64,000 nucleotides of DNA from Ambrosia x helenae (GCA_030844895.1 CM061227.1:116171603-116235602); one strand, 5' to 3'; numbered from the stretch's first letter, positions 1 through 10,855 are shown. Notes: generated by a model from the letters alone, not told the origin. Program-made: numbers and translations.

Positions 1-1724
1 TTGATCCAACAGTTCTCTTTCCAAATCCTACTACCACCACCAATGGAACCACCACCAACACTGCAGCTGCCTGGTTTCACCAACCTCATGCTCATTCTTT
101 CCATGGTCATCATTATAATCTAGTTTCTGTAGCAAACAAGTTACAGAGCTCAGATTCTTCAATGTCAATGTTTCTTGATAATCAGAAAGCTGTTGAGACC
201 GGCAATGCATTATTAGCAAATAATATCTGCAAGGACAAACAAATCATGTCTTCTTTGCATCAACCTCAATCTAAAGTACTTAATTCACTTTTATATAATA
301 TACACCTTTGTTAAATTATTTTTTAAACGGGCCATATAAAAGGACGGTGGTACTAACACAGACTCATATATGGCCAGTACTACAAAAAGGTTGGGTGCAT
401 GCATTTAGGCTGGGGGTGTGGGGCTCGTCATATTCTTTTGTGTCTAAAATTTATTTATAAATGCTTAAAAAATATTAATTAAAATTTTGAAATGATATTT
501 TAACTTAAAGGATACAAGCAACAAAATGAAGAAGCAAAAGAAAAAGACTACAAAGAAAGGTTCTTCTGAAGAAGGGGCAGTTGACTACGTTCATGTTCGA
601 GCAAGAAGAGGCCAAGCTACTGATAGCCATAGCCTTGCTGAAAGGGTAACCACATCCATCCTCTACATTTAATATTAATAAAGTGAAATATGGAGCTTTA
701 TATAAAAAGACCGTGTAGTGATAGGGGCTTTATGGTATGGTGAGGTTTTTTTATAAAAAAATTGATTTTTATGGTTTGATTGGGTGTAGAAAAAACGAGT
801 GTAGAAGTTGATATTATTATTATTATTATTATTTTAAAGGATAGGGGGCACCCATGCAATATATAAAACCCTGCTCAAGGTTTTTGCCCTATAGCGTCTG
901 GGGGGCGGTATACACGACGCTATGGAGGATGGCTCCCCCGTATCACTCCACTACACATGAAGTTAATAACAATCAAACCTATATTTTTTTAGGTGAGGAG
1001 AGAGAAAATAAGTCAAAGGATGAAGCTGCTGCAATCCATTGTTCCAGGTTGTGACAAGGTGAATTTGTCTTCTTTTTTTATTATTTGATTTGACTTATTC
1101 TAGTAATTTATTTATAATCAGAATAATATATTAATTACATATGACCATACAATTTTATGTGGGATTGATTGATATGTAGGTAACTGGAAAGGCCCTCATG
1201 TTGGATGAAATTATTAATTATATCCAGTCCCTACAGAATCAAGTTGAGGTACTTTTTTTTAACGGAAGTTGAGGTACTTATATAATAATTTTTTCATTCT
1301 TTATAGTATTTAGCTATTGTATTAAAATAAAATAGATAAAAGATCAAATACAAACAACTTTTTCGTACGAACTGTACAAATCAAAGGAAAAACACGAAAA
1401 AACACGCGGGCCGTATATAACTAGAGTAATTATATAATTACGTACTCTAGTTATATAGCTAGAGTATAACTAGAGTAATTATATAATTACTCTAGTTATA
1501 CACGACCCCGCGTGTTTTTTTCCTTTGATTCGTACAATTCGTACGAAAAAACTATTTCTACGTGAACCTAACCCAAATAAAATAATCTTATTTTATTGAT
1601 AAACTAATGAACAAATTTGCAGTTTCTTTCCATGAAGCTTGCTACTCTAAATCCCATGTTATATGATTTTGGAGTGGATATGGATACATTGATGCTTAAA
1701 CCTGATGAGGTAATTATTAATATT

Positions 1725-1757
<33 letters not shown>

Positions 1758-2338
1758 TAAATAGAGGTTTTGTGAGATTAGGAATCATACACCCTCTTAT
1801 TAGGATTTATACACCCTGGCTCACCTCACATACCAATAGGAGACTGCCACCTACCTAGAATATGATGTCACACACCCCAGAATATGATGTCACGTGGTGT
1901 ATGAAACCTGGAACCCTTATTTTAATTTAAAAAAATGATTAAAACTTCATGCATGCAATTAATATATATAACTGTATGCACAGAATATGAGCAGCATGGT
2001 ACTGCCAAGTACACAAAGTTTTAGTCCCAACGGCGGAGCCACCACCATTGCTCCTCCGGCAACGAACGATAACTTCAACCACATGCCGCCATTGATTTAT
2101 GGTTCAGCTGCAACTAATTCACTGTTGTTTCAGCAACCACAGATGCCAAGTATTTTATCCCAGGTATCTTTCCAAACAATAAGACTCTTGTTATTTATTA
2201 TCATAATTATAAATATGTTTTTATATAAATAATTTAATTTTTCAGGGAAACGGACATCAAATGTGGAATGTGGACGAGCAAAAACTAAAACTTGACAACC
2301 GATTTGCTTTCAGCAATAACTTAAGTTCTTTTCATTAA
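1..2338 (+). CDS. bHLH transcription factor, subfamily XII (bHLH137/BEE/CIB-like), 5' truncated by window edge
   Basis: Seven exons, all joined in phase 0 at GT-AG borders: 1-275 (partial), 511-645, 993-1058, 1180-1248, 1623-1709, 1984-2163 and 2246-2338. The first visible part is rich in Thr, Asn and His. Exon 2 has a Lys-rich stretch followed by VHVRARRGQATDSHSLAER, the basic region and start of helix 1. Exons 3-4 complete the domain (RREKISQRMKLL, then TGKALMLDEIINYIQSLQ, helix 2), and exon 5 adds FLSMKLATLNPM, typical of bHLH137, BEE and CIB proteins. The E-box-contacting His, Glu-Arg and Arg residues of this class are present, so it should be a nuclear dimeric DNA-binding regulator; the family acts in brassinosteroid, light and flowering responses. 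The start codon lies outside the window. Two MITEs sit in introns and a Helitron sits just after the stop, but the exons are unbroken. Confidence 0.93.
709..959. mobile_element. PIF/Harbinger-type MITE in bHLH intron 2
   Basis: The left end GACCGTGTAGTGATA and the inverted right end (CACTACACATG read forward) match the GTGTAGTG terminal motif of the elements at 4759 and 6573. The middle has an (ATT)n run at about 811-834 and GC-rich segments. A clean 3-bp target duplication is not visible (AAA against AAG), so the borders are approximate. Confidence 0.55.
1356..1553. mobile_element. Palindromic fold-back MITE in bHLH intron 4
   Basis: About 200 bp that is almost a perfect inverted repeat. 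Terminal TTTTTCGTACGAA is mirrored at 1538-1550, followed inward by TCAAAGGAAAAACACG mirrored by the CGTGTTTTTTTCCTTTGA side. The centre carries repeated ACTAGAGTAATTATATAATT units that also pair. No clear target duplication seen. RNA from this intron would form a long hairpin. Confidence 0.7.
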
Positions 2339-2348
2339 TCATAGTAGA

Positions 2349-3103
2349 CTAGTAGGAACCCGCGCGTTGCAGCGGAGTTGCACGTTGTTTAGCTGTTGCA
2401 TTTGGTTAATCGCATCGCTGTTGTTTTCTGCTTGACTTGGAACATCGTCTAAATGTCGAGGAAAGTAAAGTGACAATCTATATCGGTTGGTTGGAGTACC
2501 TAAGTAATAATATGTTACGCGCGAGCCCCTATGTGTGTGTCTGGTACAAAATTCGTTTATGTGAGCGAGATATTGAAGTGTGAACCCGTGCAATGCAGCG
2601 AAGTTGACAATTTACAGTGGTGGGAGTCACCGATGTTCTTTTGGTGAGCGTAATATAACCCGACATGCCTTAAACATGTATAATATTTGTGTATTATGAA
2701 ATCTTAATAACAAAAAAAACATCGATTATGTAGACATAAAGACATTCCCTACTTGTTAAACAATCAAAATCATTAACTAATTGTCAATGCAACCGACAAA
2801 AGTTAAGCAGCCAAAATAATTCCAACAAAAGTTAAGCTATGTACAATCCTCTACTTGCTTTGAGGGTGTGCTCCCGGTTTTTTAATGAAAGTCAAATTTA
2901 AAAAAAAAAATAATTAAAATATCATATAAATTCTCATTTTTTTATCTTTTTGTGCATTTAATTAATAGGATGGTTATTTAATTGTTGTATTAAATTTGTA
3001 TTAAATTTGTCTTGACAATGTAGTAAAATTACAATTTTGCCCATATAAATATATATGAAATGACTCTTTTGCCCGTCCAGAACTCATTATATAGTAGTAT
3101 AGA
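2349..3103 (-). mobile_element. Non-autonomous Helitron in the 3' UTR of the bHLH gene
   Basis: On the minus strand the element begins with the Helitron-type 5' terminus TCTATACTACTATATAATG (TC at 3103-3102) and ends with a GC-rich hairpin (about 2359-2376) a few bases before CTAG at 2352-2349. It is flanked by A and T as expected for Helitron insertion in AT. No helicase is present. The segment 2857-3103 includes the 3' tail of a LINE. A second copy of the 5' terminal region ends at 3707, so the insertion may really run to 3707. Confidence 0.7.
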
Positions 3104-3110
3104 TATAGAT
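2857..3110. repeat. Direct repeat copy 1 (LINE tail plus Helitron 5' end)
   Basis: This segment is nearly identical to 3468-3716. It starts in the LINE 3' tail (GCTTTGAGGGTGTGCTCCCG) and ends with the Helitron terminus. The two copies are separated by an (ATT)n array and a LINE fragment, which suggests an unequal exchange or a template switch after the Helitron had picked up LINE sequence. Confidence 0.8.
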
Positions 3111-3117
3111 TATTGTA

Positions 3118-3118
<1 letters not shown>

Positions 3119-3180
<62 letters not shown>
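3119..3180. repeat. (ATT)n microsatellite
   Basis: About 20 uninterrupted ATT units directly next to the Helitron 5' end and before the LINE fragment. Confidence 0.95.
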
Positions 3181-3527
3181 GTTTGTTTATTCATTTGGAT
3201 ATGTAAAATATCATATGGCTAGAAGAAATATAGAGATAGATAATAAAATCTGCAGGTTGTGTGATGTGGACCTCGAGTCATCAGTTCACATTTTCACGGC
3301 TTGTGGTTTATCTTTCGTGGTGTGGTTCGTTATTGGGAAATGGTGTGGGATTGATCCGGTTTATGTTTTCCATACTTGAGATTGCCTTCTTTTTTATAAA
3401 AAAAAGCGAGAGGTGGGAAATGGGGGAAGTCTCCTTTGTACATGTTATAGTTGGCGGGTTGCCGGTCCTTGCTTTGAGGGTGTGCTCCCGGTTTTTTAAT
3501 GAAAGTCAAATTTAAAAAAAAAAAAAA
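3181..3527 (+). mobile_element. Truncated LINE: zinc-binding domain of the reverse transcriptase and poly(A) tail
   Basis: An open frame at 3179-3379 reads NKICRLCDVDLESSVHIFTAC followed by VVW and WCGIDP. This is the zf-RVT zinc-binding region (C-x2-C ... H-x4-C) found at the C-terminal end of plant LINE reverse transcriptases. The rest of the reverse transcriptase is missing, as usual for 5'-truncated copies. The 3' UTR (GAGGGTGTGCTCCCGG, then AATGAAAG) ends in an A-run at 3511-3526. The fragment lies between the two Helitron-end copies. Confidence 0.75.
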
Positions 3528-3716
3528 ATTAAAATATCATATAAATTCTCATTTTTTTATCTTTTTGTGCATTTAATTAATAGGATGGTTATTTAATTGT
3601 TGTATTAAATTTGTCTTGACAATGTAGTAAAATTACAATTTTGCCCATATAAATAAATATGAAATGACTCCTTTGCCCGTCCAGAACTCATTATATAGTA
3701 GTATAGATTATAGTTA
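3468..3716. repeat. Direct repeat copy 2 (LINE tail plus Helitron 5' end)
   Basis: Second copy of 2857-3110. It differs by small indels, including one fewer TTGTATTAAATT unit. Read on the minus strand it ends with TCTATACTACTATATAATG at 3707. Confidence 0.8.
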
Positions 3717-4214
3717 TTTAAATACAAGATTAAAAATAAATATAATTTACCATGATTAATGAAAAGAAGTTCTTCTACCGCATGCATGGAGATTTATCTC
3801 ATTATCATCGGCTTAGCAAATATTATTGTACTTGAACGTTATGTGAATATCACGAAAAAAATGTTATGTCCCGAGTGATCATTATCCATAATCGACGGCT
3901 GTGGATCGATCAAGAACTTGATGATTTACAAGAACATATTTACAGTCAAAATAAGTATTTGATTTTATTTAAATGCTTGTGAAAGATATATGTATCTTTT
4001 ATTATTGAATGAAATAAGTCTACCGTTGTTGTTTACTTGTGTGTTTGTTCATTGTATTTGGCTGTCTCATTTTGCTTTAATTCTAACTTTGTGGGTCTTA
4101 GATGTCTGGATATATATAGCTATCTTATAAAATATATATATTTGGTTCCTTGGCTTCATTAATTCTACTGTGTACATTTTCCAAAGGCAAAATCATCTGG
4201 TCCGTTGATCAAGA
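3708..4214. other. No gene; probable displaced 3' flank of the bHLH gene
   Basis: AT-rich unique-looking sequence with no long open frame. If the Helitron-related block is removed, this follows the bHLH stop directly, and AATAAG/AATGAAATAAG near 3995-4020 could serve as poly(A) signals. This is inference. Confidence 0.4.
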
Positions 4215-4482
4215 GTTTTACCAAAAGTGTCTCTTCCCGTTTTTTTGGAGAGACGGGTCACGGCTCCTAAAGACACTGAACCGTCTCCGGAGACGCTTTA
4301 GTCTACGACCAATAGAAATACAACACGTGGCCGACCTGATCCCGAAGACTGTGTGGCGTCTCGGGAGACGTGTCAGAGCCGGGCTCAAGCCGTCTTCGGC
4401 TTGGCTTGAGCCGTCTCCAAGGCTACCTGAACCGTCTCCAGTCTTCAGCCGTCTGTCACAAGGTTCACGAGACGGGTTCCCT
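4215..4482. mobile_element. GTCTC-rich DNA-element end (MITE or truncated copy)
   Basis: Dense GAGACGG / CCGTCTC motifs in both orientations, including CCGTCTCCGGAGACG. About 150 bp from 4240 (acgggtcacggctcc onward) is the reverse complement of 19880-20035 with few differences, so both are ends of one repeat family. No coding sequence of its own. Confidence 0.65.
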
Positions 4483-4623
4483 TAATTATTTTTCTTTGTT
4501 TTTACCGTTTATTTTATAATGTTTTTAATTATTTTCTTTGTTTTTACCGTTTATTTTTCTTTGTTTTTGCCGTTTTTACCGAGAGGAATTTTGACTTTGG
4601 TTTAATTTTTACCGTTTATTTTA

Positions 4624-4660
4624 TAACGAGTTGATGCTACCCGCGCGTTGCGGCGGGTTG
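4624..4660 (-). mobile_element. Degenerate Helitron 3' end
   Basis: On the minus strand a hairpin (about 4637-4654, CCCGCCGCAACGCGCGGG) is followed by GTAGCATCAACTCG, where CTAG would be expected. It resembles the intact ends at 2349 and 42251. The rest of the element to its right was not delimited. Confidence 0.4.
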
Positions 4661-5069
4661 AAACGAAATGTTAACTATTAAAGTGTTTAGCAATTAAAAA
4701 AGAAGAAGATAAATTAGGTTTAAAGTATTGTATGTTTTTGTATAACATACAAGCATAAGACCATGTGTAGTGGGGGGCTTTATTTATAAAGCCCCCCTTC
4801 CTGATTGGTCCACGTGGCTGCTGAGTCAGCGTGGAGAGAGAAACTGAAAAAGGGGTGTAGTGGTGGGGCTTTATTTATAAAGCCCCTGATTGTGATTGGT
4901 TGATTTTTTTATTTTTTTTAATCTTTTAATTCAAAATAATTAAAATAAAATGCAAATAAATATAAAAAAATTACAAATAATAATAAAAACACCCAAGTAA
5001 ATATTAAAAACACACAACTGATATTAAAAAAAATTACAACTAAAATTAAAAATAAAAGTTACACACTTC

Positions 5070-5339
5070 CTAATCCATAGCCCAGACCAATTCCTCATCC
5101 GTCCAGTCATCATCGGCAGGAGGATGAGGAGGAAAGGTTGGTTGTGCAGCAGCAGCAGGAGGGGGATATAACCAATGTTGTGGAGGAGGAGGAGGACGAT
5201 AAATAGGAGGTTGTGGAGCAGTAGGAGGAGGAGATGAGGATAATGGTAGTCTCCGGGGGCGGCCCCGTACCCTGGGATACCGGCGAGAGTACTGTCGGAG
5301 GTTAGAGGAGGATGAGGCTCCTGGTTGAAAACCAGACAT
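5070..5339 (-). CDS. Proline-rich 89-aa ORF inside a PIF/Harbinger element
   Basis: The frame starts MSGFQPGASSSSN, runs through an Arg-rich piece (RRYPRVRGRPRRL) and a Pro-rich piece (PPPTAPQPPIYRPPPPPQ), and stops after DDDWTDEELVWAMD. A TATA-like box lies about 65 bp upstream on the minus strand. Pro/Ser-rich starts followed by an acidic W-x-x-E-E motif recall the first exon of Myb/SANT-like proteins carried by such elements (compare 56493), but no DNA-binding domain is left. Whether it is expressed or functional is unknown. Confidence 0.45.
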   Translation of the reverse strand: MSGFQPGASSSSNLRQYSRRYPRVRGRPRRLPLSSSPPPTAPQPPIYRPPPPPQHWLYPPPAAAAQPTFPPHPPADDDWTDEELVWAMD

Positions 5340-5551
5340 ATTATGGTTTGAGGAGGAGGATGAGGAATTGGAGGTGTGGTTGATAAATCTGATTTGGTTA
5401 CCTATTTATAGGGTTAGCAAATTTTCAAATTCAAACGGTTTTGGGGGGAAAACGTTTGAAATTCAAATTTTGAAATTCAAACGGTTTGAGGGGAAATTTT
5501 GAATTTCAAACGGTTTGGAACAGTAACCGTTTAAAATTCAAAATTTTCAAT

Positions 5552-5614
5552 TATTATTATTATTATTATTATTATTATGTTTATTATTATTATTATGTTT
5601 ATTATTATTATTAT
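5552..5614. repeat. (ATT)n microsatellite
   Basis: ATT units interrupted by two ATG triplets, inside the PIF/Harbinger-type element. Confidence 0.9.
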
Positions 5615-5998
5615 TAAAAATAAAAAAAAACCTTTGACTTTGACCTTGCCACATGGCAAGGTCTAATTGGATGGGCAAACATGCATCAGGCGCTATTAAT
5701 ATAAAGCCCAAGCCTCTTTTTGGAAAATGGCACCCCCCTGTTATGGTGTTGGGGGCGTTATTTTTGTTAAAATCTGAAAAATAAAGCACCACTACGGATG
5801 GTCTAATAGATAGAATTGGGAAAACATCATCCATAGTATCATTCAAAGATTATGTTAGGCATGATAAAACATACATATCCAACAAACAGTTGCATGACAA
5901 ATGTTTTGTTTAATACATACTATATGTATTACATTGACTATTAACTATTGTGACTACTTATACATAAAGTTCATCACATTAGGTTTTTACAACATATA

Positions 5999-6254
5999 GG
6001 TAGCGTTCGTTTCACGAGAATGGAATGGAATTCGAAATGAATTGGAATGTGTATTCGACTTCTTATGTTGTTCGTTACAACAAAAGAATAAATTGTAATT
6101 GAACAACAACATATGGAAGGGAATCTACGTTTTAATTCCATCGAGACTTCGTTCTATTTTATGAAACGAACACATCAAAATTCCAAAACAAATTATGGTT
6201 CTCGCGAGAATTCCAATTTCAATTCCTTTGCAATCCATGAAAACGAACGCTACC
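5999..6254. mobile_element. Fold-back MITE
   Basis: Terminal GGTAGCGTTCGTTT is mirrored by AAACGAACGCTACC at the right end. Subterminal parts rich in GGAATTC-like words also pair. The flanks share a related sequence (TCATCACATTAGGTTT left, TTATCACATTAGGTTT right), which may be part of a target duplication or older repeat. The class is uncertain (hAT-like?). Confidence 0.65.
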
Positions 6255-6572
6255 TAGTTTATCACATTAGGTTTCTAGAATACCATAAAGTTTAATAATG
6301 TTTTTATTTATTTAATTATTTTAGTCTTCAAAATTTTCATAAAAAAATAGTAGATAAATAGTAAAATACAAAATATTTAAAAGTTAAAATGAAAGTGAAT
6401 TAATTGCATGACAAATATGCATACAAATTATTTTATATATAGCTTCTGAATTTTTGTTTTGAACACTATAGTCTCTGTCTTTTTACTTTTTTGGCACAAC
6501 TCTCACACAGAATACAACAGTAATATAGTAGCATCTAATCTTCAAACCCATAGATCTAACCATCCTTTGTTA
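6255..6572. other. AT-rich spacer, nothing recognised
   Basis: No coding sequence, RNA gene or terminal repeats recognised between the fold-back MITE and the next PIF/Harbinger element. Confidence 0.6.
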
Positions 6573-6923
6573 GGGCATGTGTAGTGGTAAGGTTATAGGG
6601 CGTTTTCAGCCTCTATAGCGCCCCAAACACCGCCCCCAGGGGCGCTATTGGGCGTTTTATGGTGGCAGAGTTGTGGTGATAGCGGGCGTTTTCAGCCTCT
6701 GACATTCTTTTATTATTATTAATAAGAAGATGAAGATGTTGATGAAGATGATGATGTTGATGATGAAGACGGTGGCTGTGATGGTTGTGACGGGAGCCGG
6801 TAGTTACAGAGGTGGTGGTAGGTGTGATGGCAGAGAAGGGCATCTCTCTGCAGTGTTGTGTGTGTGTTTTTGAAAGTGAAAAGATGGATTTGGTTATATT
6901 GTGGGAGGTGTTGCTGGTTTAAT

Positions 6924-7020
<97 letters not shown>

Positions 7021-7162
7021 GCAATGATTACCCAATCATTTATAACCCCCTCATAACCCCCCTTCCCACTACACCCTCTTTTTCCATAACCTCCACATAA
7101 CCCCCCTTTCTATTACTTTTTAATATTTTAATACCATAACCCCCCATCACTACACACACCCT
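6573..7162. mobile_element. PIF/Harbinger-type element with TTA target duplication
   Basis: Left end GGGCATGTGTAGTGG and inverted right end ATCACTACACACACCC are flanked by TTA at 6570-6572 and 7163-7165. It contains a long (TAA)n tract and repeated CATAACCCCCC words near the right end. A His-rich frame on minus at 6613-6843 is probably low-complexity sequence rather than a gene. Confidence 0.8.
6925..7016. repeat. (TAA)n microsatellite
   Basis: About 30 uninterrupted TAA units, inside the PIF/Harbinger-type element. Confidence 0.97.
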
Positions 7163-7558
7163 TATCAACTTACCGTCCAGCCCTCTGAGATTATTGCGGA
7201 ACACCAGTGTTGTTGTCGGGGTGTGGTTTTACCTAGGGCTCGCGATTTCACAAACGAACACGAATGCCGAACACGAACCTATACGATTTTAACAGTTACG
7301 TGACCTTAACAGGTTTCATATCCTAAACAGGTAGACATGCATAAAATATACCTGATAATTTTTGTGTCTGAACAGGTTAAATACTTTAAATATTATAGAC
7401 CAAACCTTACTAACCGTTTAAATGCAAATAGTTTAAATTTTAAAAAGATATTTTAGATTGAAGCCCGACGTTTATCAATGCAAATATTACTGCTACTTGA
7501 ATTAAAAAATACTGATAATTGCTAAATCCAATTTTATTAATTTATATTTACGAAACCA
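7163..7558. other. Spacer before the MULE, nothing recognised
   Basis: AT-rich sequence with GAACACGAA-type words and no long frame. It ends in the 9-bp target duplication of the MULE. Confidence 0.5.
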
Positions 7559-7659
7559 TCCAAATTGGAATTTTTTGCAAAAATAGGTTATTTGTTGTAT
7601 GGGCAAGTGTTTGTAGGTTGTTTCAACCAAAAAATTCACAAATGGGTATGTTGCTAATC

Positions 7660-8085
7660 TGATCGGCGACATTATGTTTTTTTATTTGAATGTCGCTAAT
7701 CAAAAGTGCTACATTGATTTATTGTATTTGAATGTTGCTAATACAAAGGGCGACATTGATGAGGAATTTGAATGTATTTTTACCAAATGGCGACATACAT
7801 CTAATAATTTGAATATATCTTTACCAATTAGCGACATTGATTAATAATTTAAATGTATCATTCCAATTGGGCGACATTGATTCTATGTCTTTAAACCAAA
7901 TAGCGACATTCAATAATTAGGGTTTAGAAAGCTTTGTGACATTATTTTACACGCTGGTCTGTATTTTTTATTTTTAATTGGGTTGAATACTTTGACAATA
8001 ATCTGTATAAGTCGCTAATTGGTTTCAAGGCTTTCATAATAATCGTACTAAGTCGCTAATTGGTTTAAAGACTTTCACAATAATT
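7660..8085. repeat. Left subterminal GTCGC / GCGAC repeats of the MULE
   Basis: Spaced copies of GCGACATT and GTCGCTAATT, each followed by AT-rich filler with ATTTGAATGT words. The same words recur inverted at 16730-17040. Such subterminal arrays are common transposase binding sites in DNA transposons. Confidence 0.7.
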
Positions 8086-8239
8086 CGACAATTTTCAGCT
8101 ATTTAAGGGGCTAGACCCCAAACCAAAATGGGCACAACCTCTTTTCTTAGAAAACCTGCTTCCCCACAACCATCACTCTTAAAAACAACTATTTTCTTAG
8201 AAAACCTGCTTACCCCCCAAAACCTTCCAACCACAACGG

Positions 8240-10855
8240 ATGGCTTCATTCTGTCCATACCTGGTTAGATTATACTGGGGTGGTCGTTTTTCATACGTTA
8301 ACGGGGCTGTTCAAAGTGATGATTCTCTAGTAACAACTAGCTTTATCATGCGAGTATCGATGTCATTTGAAGAACTAGTTGAAGCCGTATGCAGTCATAT
8401 TAACATTAACAAACCATCAGTTACTGTTCAGCTACTGCTTGCTTTCACTTTCCAAGGGTCCTCTCAAACATCCAAGATCTTCAACGACGATGGGGTTCGA
8501 ATGATGGACTATCTGGCCGTAGAGGCACATGGCCATTTTGTTGCGGAGATCTACGTTGAATGGCAAGAAGCTCCTCCATTACAGCATATTAGTTTTACCA
8601 ACCTGTTGCGTGACGTGGCCAACGTAAATGTTGATGCACCCTTTGGGTCTCAGCATGATGTGGAATCAACCCAATTTGATGCCGGTAACGACCCAAACGA
8701 CCAGGTAGGTTCCCCAGTGACAGACGAAGAAACAGTTGCGGTACCTCAATATGTTGTCGGTAACGACCAGAACGACGGCTTCGATGACTCCGGAAGCGGG
8801 GACTCTGAACACACGGAAGACAGTCATCGCTCAGCACCAGTATCAGATGACAGTTCCTCTGAAGAGGAGGCCACAGCTAGTCAGGGGCCCCCGGTGACCG
8901 AACCAAGTGACGGATTAACTCTCCAGTTACGTCCACATCAACACAACGTTCCTGAAGATGATGTGGATGTAACTGATTACGTGGTTCCAGATTACGAAGA
9001 TGACGACTTTGTCTTATGGAACCCAAGTATGAAAGATATCCGTGTTGGTATGTATTTCAAATCGAAAGATGAGGTTGACCGTGCAGTTAGACAGTGGAAC
9101 GTTCGTCGTGGTCGAGAGCTGTTCGTTAGGGAAAGCAAGAAGAGATTATACAAGGTCATATGTTACACCAGAAGACCAAAATTTGTAAATCCTTTCAGTG
9201 GTGCTCGAAAGTGTGAGTGGCGTTGCACCGCAACCAAAAAGTCTGACGCGCACTATTGGCGAATTATTGTGTGGGGTGGCGAACACACATGCTATTCAAC
9301 GGTGGTACGTAACAGCAATAGAACCTTACGATCGAAGGTTATCGCTTCACACATCGTCCCACAAATTCGTGCGGACATTAAGTTTAAGGTAAAACAGATT
9401 CAAACGTATGTCAAGCAACATTTGAACGTTGATGTTACGTACTCTAAAGCGTGGTGAGCACGAAGAAAGGCAATAGAACTTATATATGGTGACTGGGACA
9501 GCAATTTTGAGGCGCTACCCACGTATACCACTCGGTTGCAGGATCGAAACCCAGGCACCGTTGTTTCTTTCTACAACCATCCACATGGAGATCAGGAGTA
9601 CCCCACATTTAAATATGTGTTTTGGGCGTTCGCACCCTCTATCCGTGCGTTTCATCGCTGCATGCCTGTCATCTCGGTTGACGGCACACATCTAAAAGGA
9701 CCGTACCGAGGTAAGTTGTTGATTGCTGTAACAAAAAATGCCAACAACTACATCATGCCTGTGGCTTATGCTGTGGTTGACGAAGAGACCGTACATAGTT
9801 GGTGTTGGTTTTTCCAAAATCTTCAAGAATATGTCACCCTTCATAGCATGGGTCCATTGTGTGTTATATCCGACAGACACAATGGCATAATTAATGCAAT
9901 GGAGAACCTTCCAGGCTGGATGGAACCCAACGCGTACCACCGATATTGTCTTCGTCACGTTAGAAGCAATTTCAGCGGGAGGTTCAAGAATAAAATGCTA
10001 CGGAAACTTTGTTGGAGTATTGGTAGCACATCTCAGTCAAGAAAGTATCGGTGGGGTGTCCGCGAAATGAGGCTGCAAAATCAGCAAGCTTGGGACTACC
10101 TTAACAACATTGATAAGAGTAAGTGGACGGTCAAGTATGATAAAGAGCATCGTCGTTGGGGTAACCTAACGACCAACATTTCTGAGTCCATGAACAATGT
10201 ATTGCGTGAAGCCCGACTACTCCCAATCACAGCTCTGATTGACTATACCTTTCGTAGAGATGTCGAGCAGTATGTTAAGCACACTGAGATTTCTCACAGT
10301 TGCAACACCCCTTTACCACCTCGCATTTGGAGCAAGTTTGAGAAACTATACTCAGTAGCAATGCAACATGAGGTGTCGTGCTTTGATTCTAGGGACGGAA
10401 GGTTCAATGTTCTTTCAAGATACGAGACAAATGACCGTGGCGGAAATGACTACACCGTTGAATACAAAGGAAAGGTATGCACGTGCGGGAAATGGCAAAT
10501 GTCCAGATTTCCATGTTCCCATGCAATTGCCGTTTGCAATTGGATGGGTAAACACCCTCACAATATAACTGATTGGAGATACCACACGAACACATACATG
10601 GAGCAGTACAACGGTCACTTCTACACGTTAGGACCTAAGTCTGAATGGCCTCAGGCGAATTGGAGAATTAAGGGGGACCCGTCGATGATTACAACACATC
10701 GAGGAAGAGTGCGTTCGAGAAGAATACGCAATGAGATGGATGTGAACTATGACGATCGCCCGAGGACTCGTACATGTAGCATTTGTGGAGAGACCGGCCA
10801 TAACAAAAGACGTGTCAGAATGCAACTAGTCTTGGGACTCAGACTCGGTGAATGA
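8240..10855 (+). pseudogene. MURA-type transposase of the MULE, broken by a TGA and a late frameshift
   Basis: One exon, 872 codons from ATG 8240. N-terminal MuDR-type region first, then an acidic linker (Asp/Glu/Ser-rich, residues 150-255), a MuDR DNA-binding domain (about 264-350, starting KDIRVGMYFKSKDEV, with Cys/His ligands), and the MULE transposase domain (from about 460). The latter has the first catalytic Asp in SVDGTHLKG and a second in SDRHNG. A SWIM zinc finger follows (CTCGKWQMSRFPCSHAIAVC), then a C-terminal CCHC knuckle that starts CSICGETGHN. The frame is interrupted at 9455-9457, where TGA stands next to a TGG in an otherwise continuous reading frame. Near 10812 a 1-bp loss removes the last knuckle Cys from the frame; the expected ending continues in the next frame. 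Both lesions argue against a functional protein. Confidence 0.93.
9455..9457 (+). other. In-frame TGA in the MURA transposase
   Basis: The reading frame continues without a shift on both sides (SKAW, stop, ARRKAIELIYGDW), where related transposases usually have an aromatic or charged residue. TGG to TGA is the simplest origin. Confidence 0.85.

Larger units (their letters stand above)
4759..5803 (-). mobile_element. PIF/Harbinger-type element with TAA target duplication
   Basis: Left end GACCATGTGTAGTGG and inverted right end CCACTACGGATGGTC are flanked by TAA at 4756-4758 and 5804-5806, the 3-bp duplication expected for PIF/Harbinger. It has no transposase, but holds one short ORF on minus (5070-5339), a TATA-like CTATTTATAGGG near 5402, and an (ATT)n tract at 5552-5614. 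Confidence 0.8.

Noticed and set aside
6719..7100. Long poly-Ile frames on both strands
   Set aside because: They are translations of the (TAA)n/(ATT)n microsatellite, not genes.
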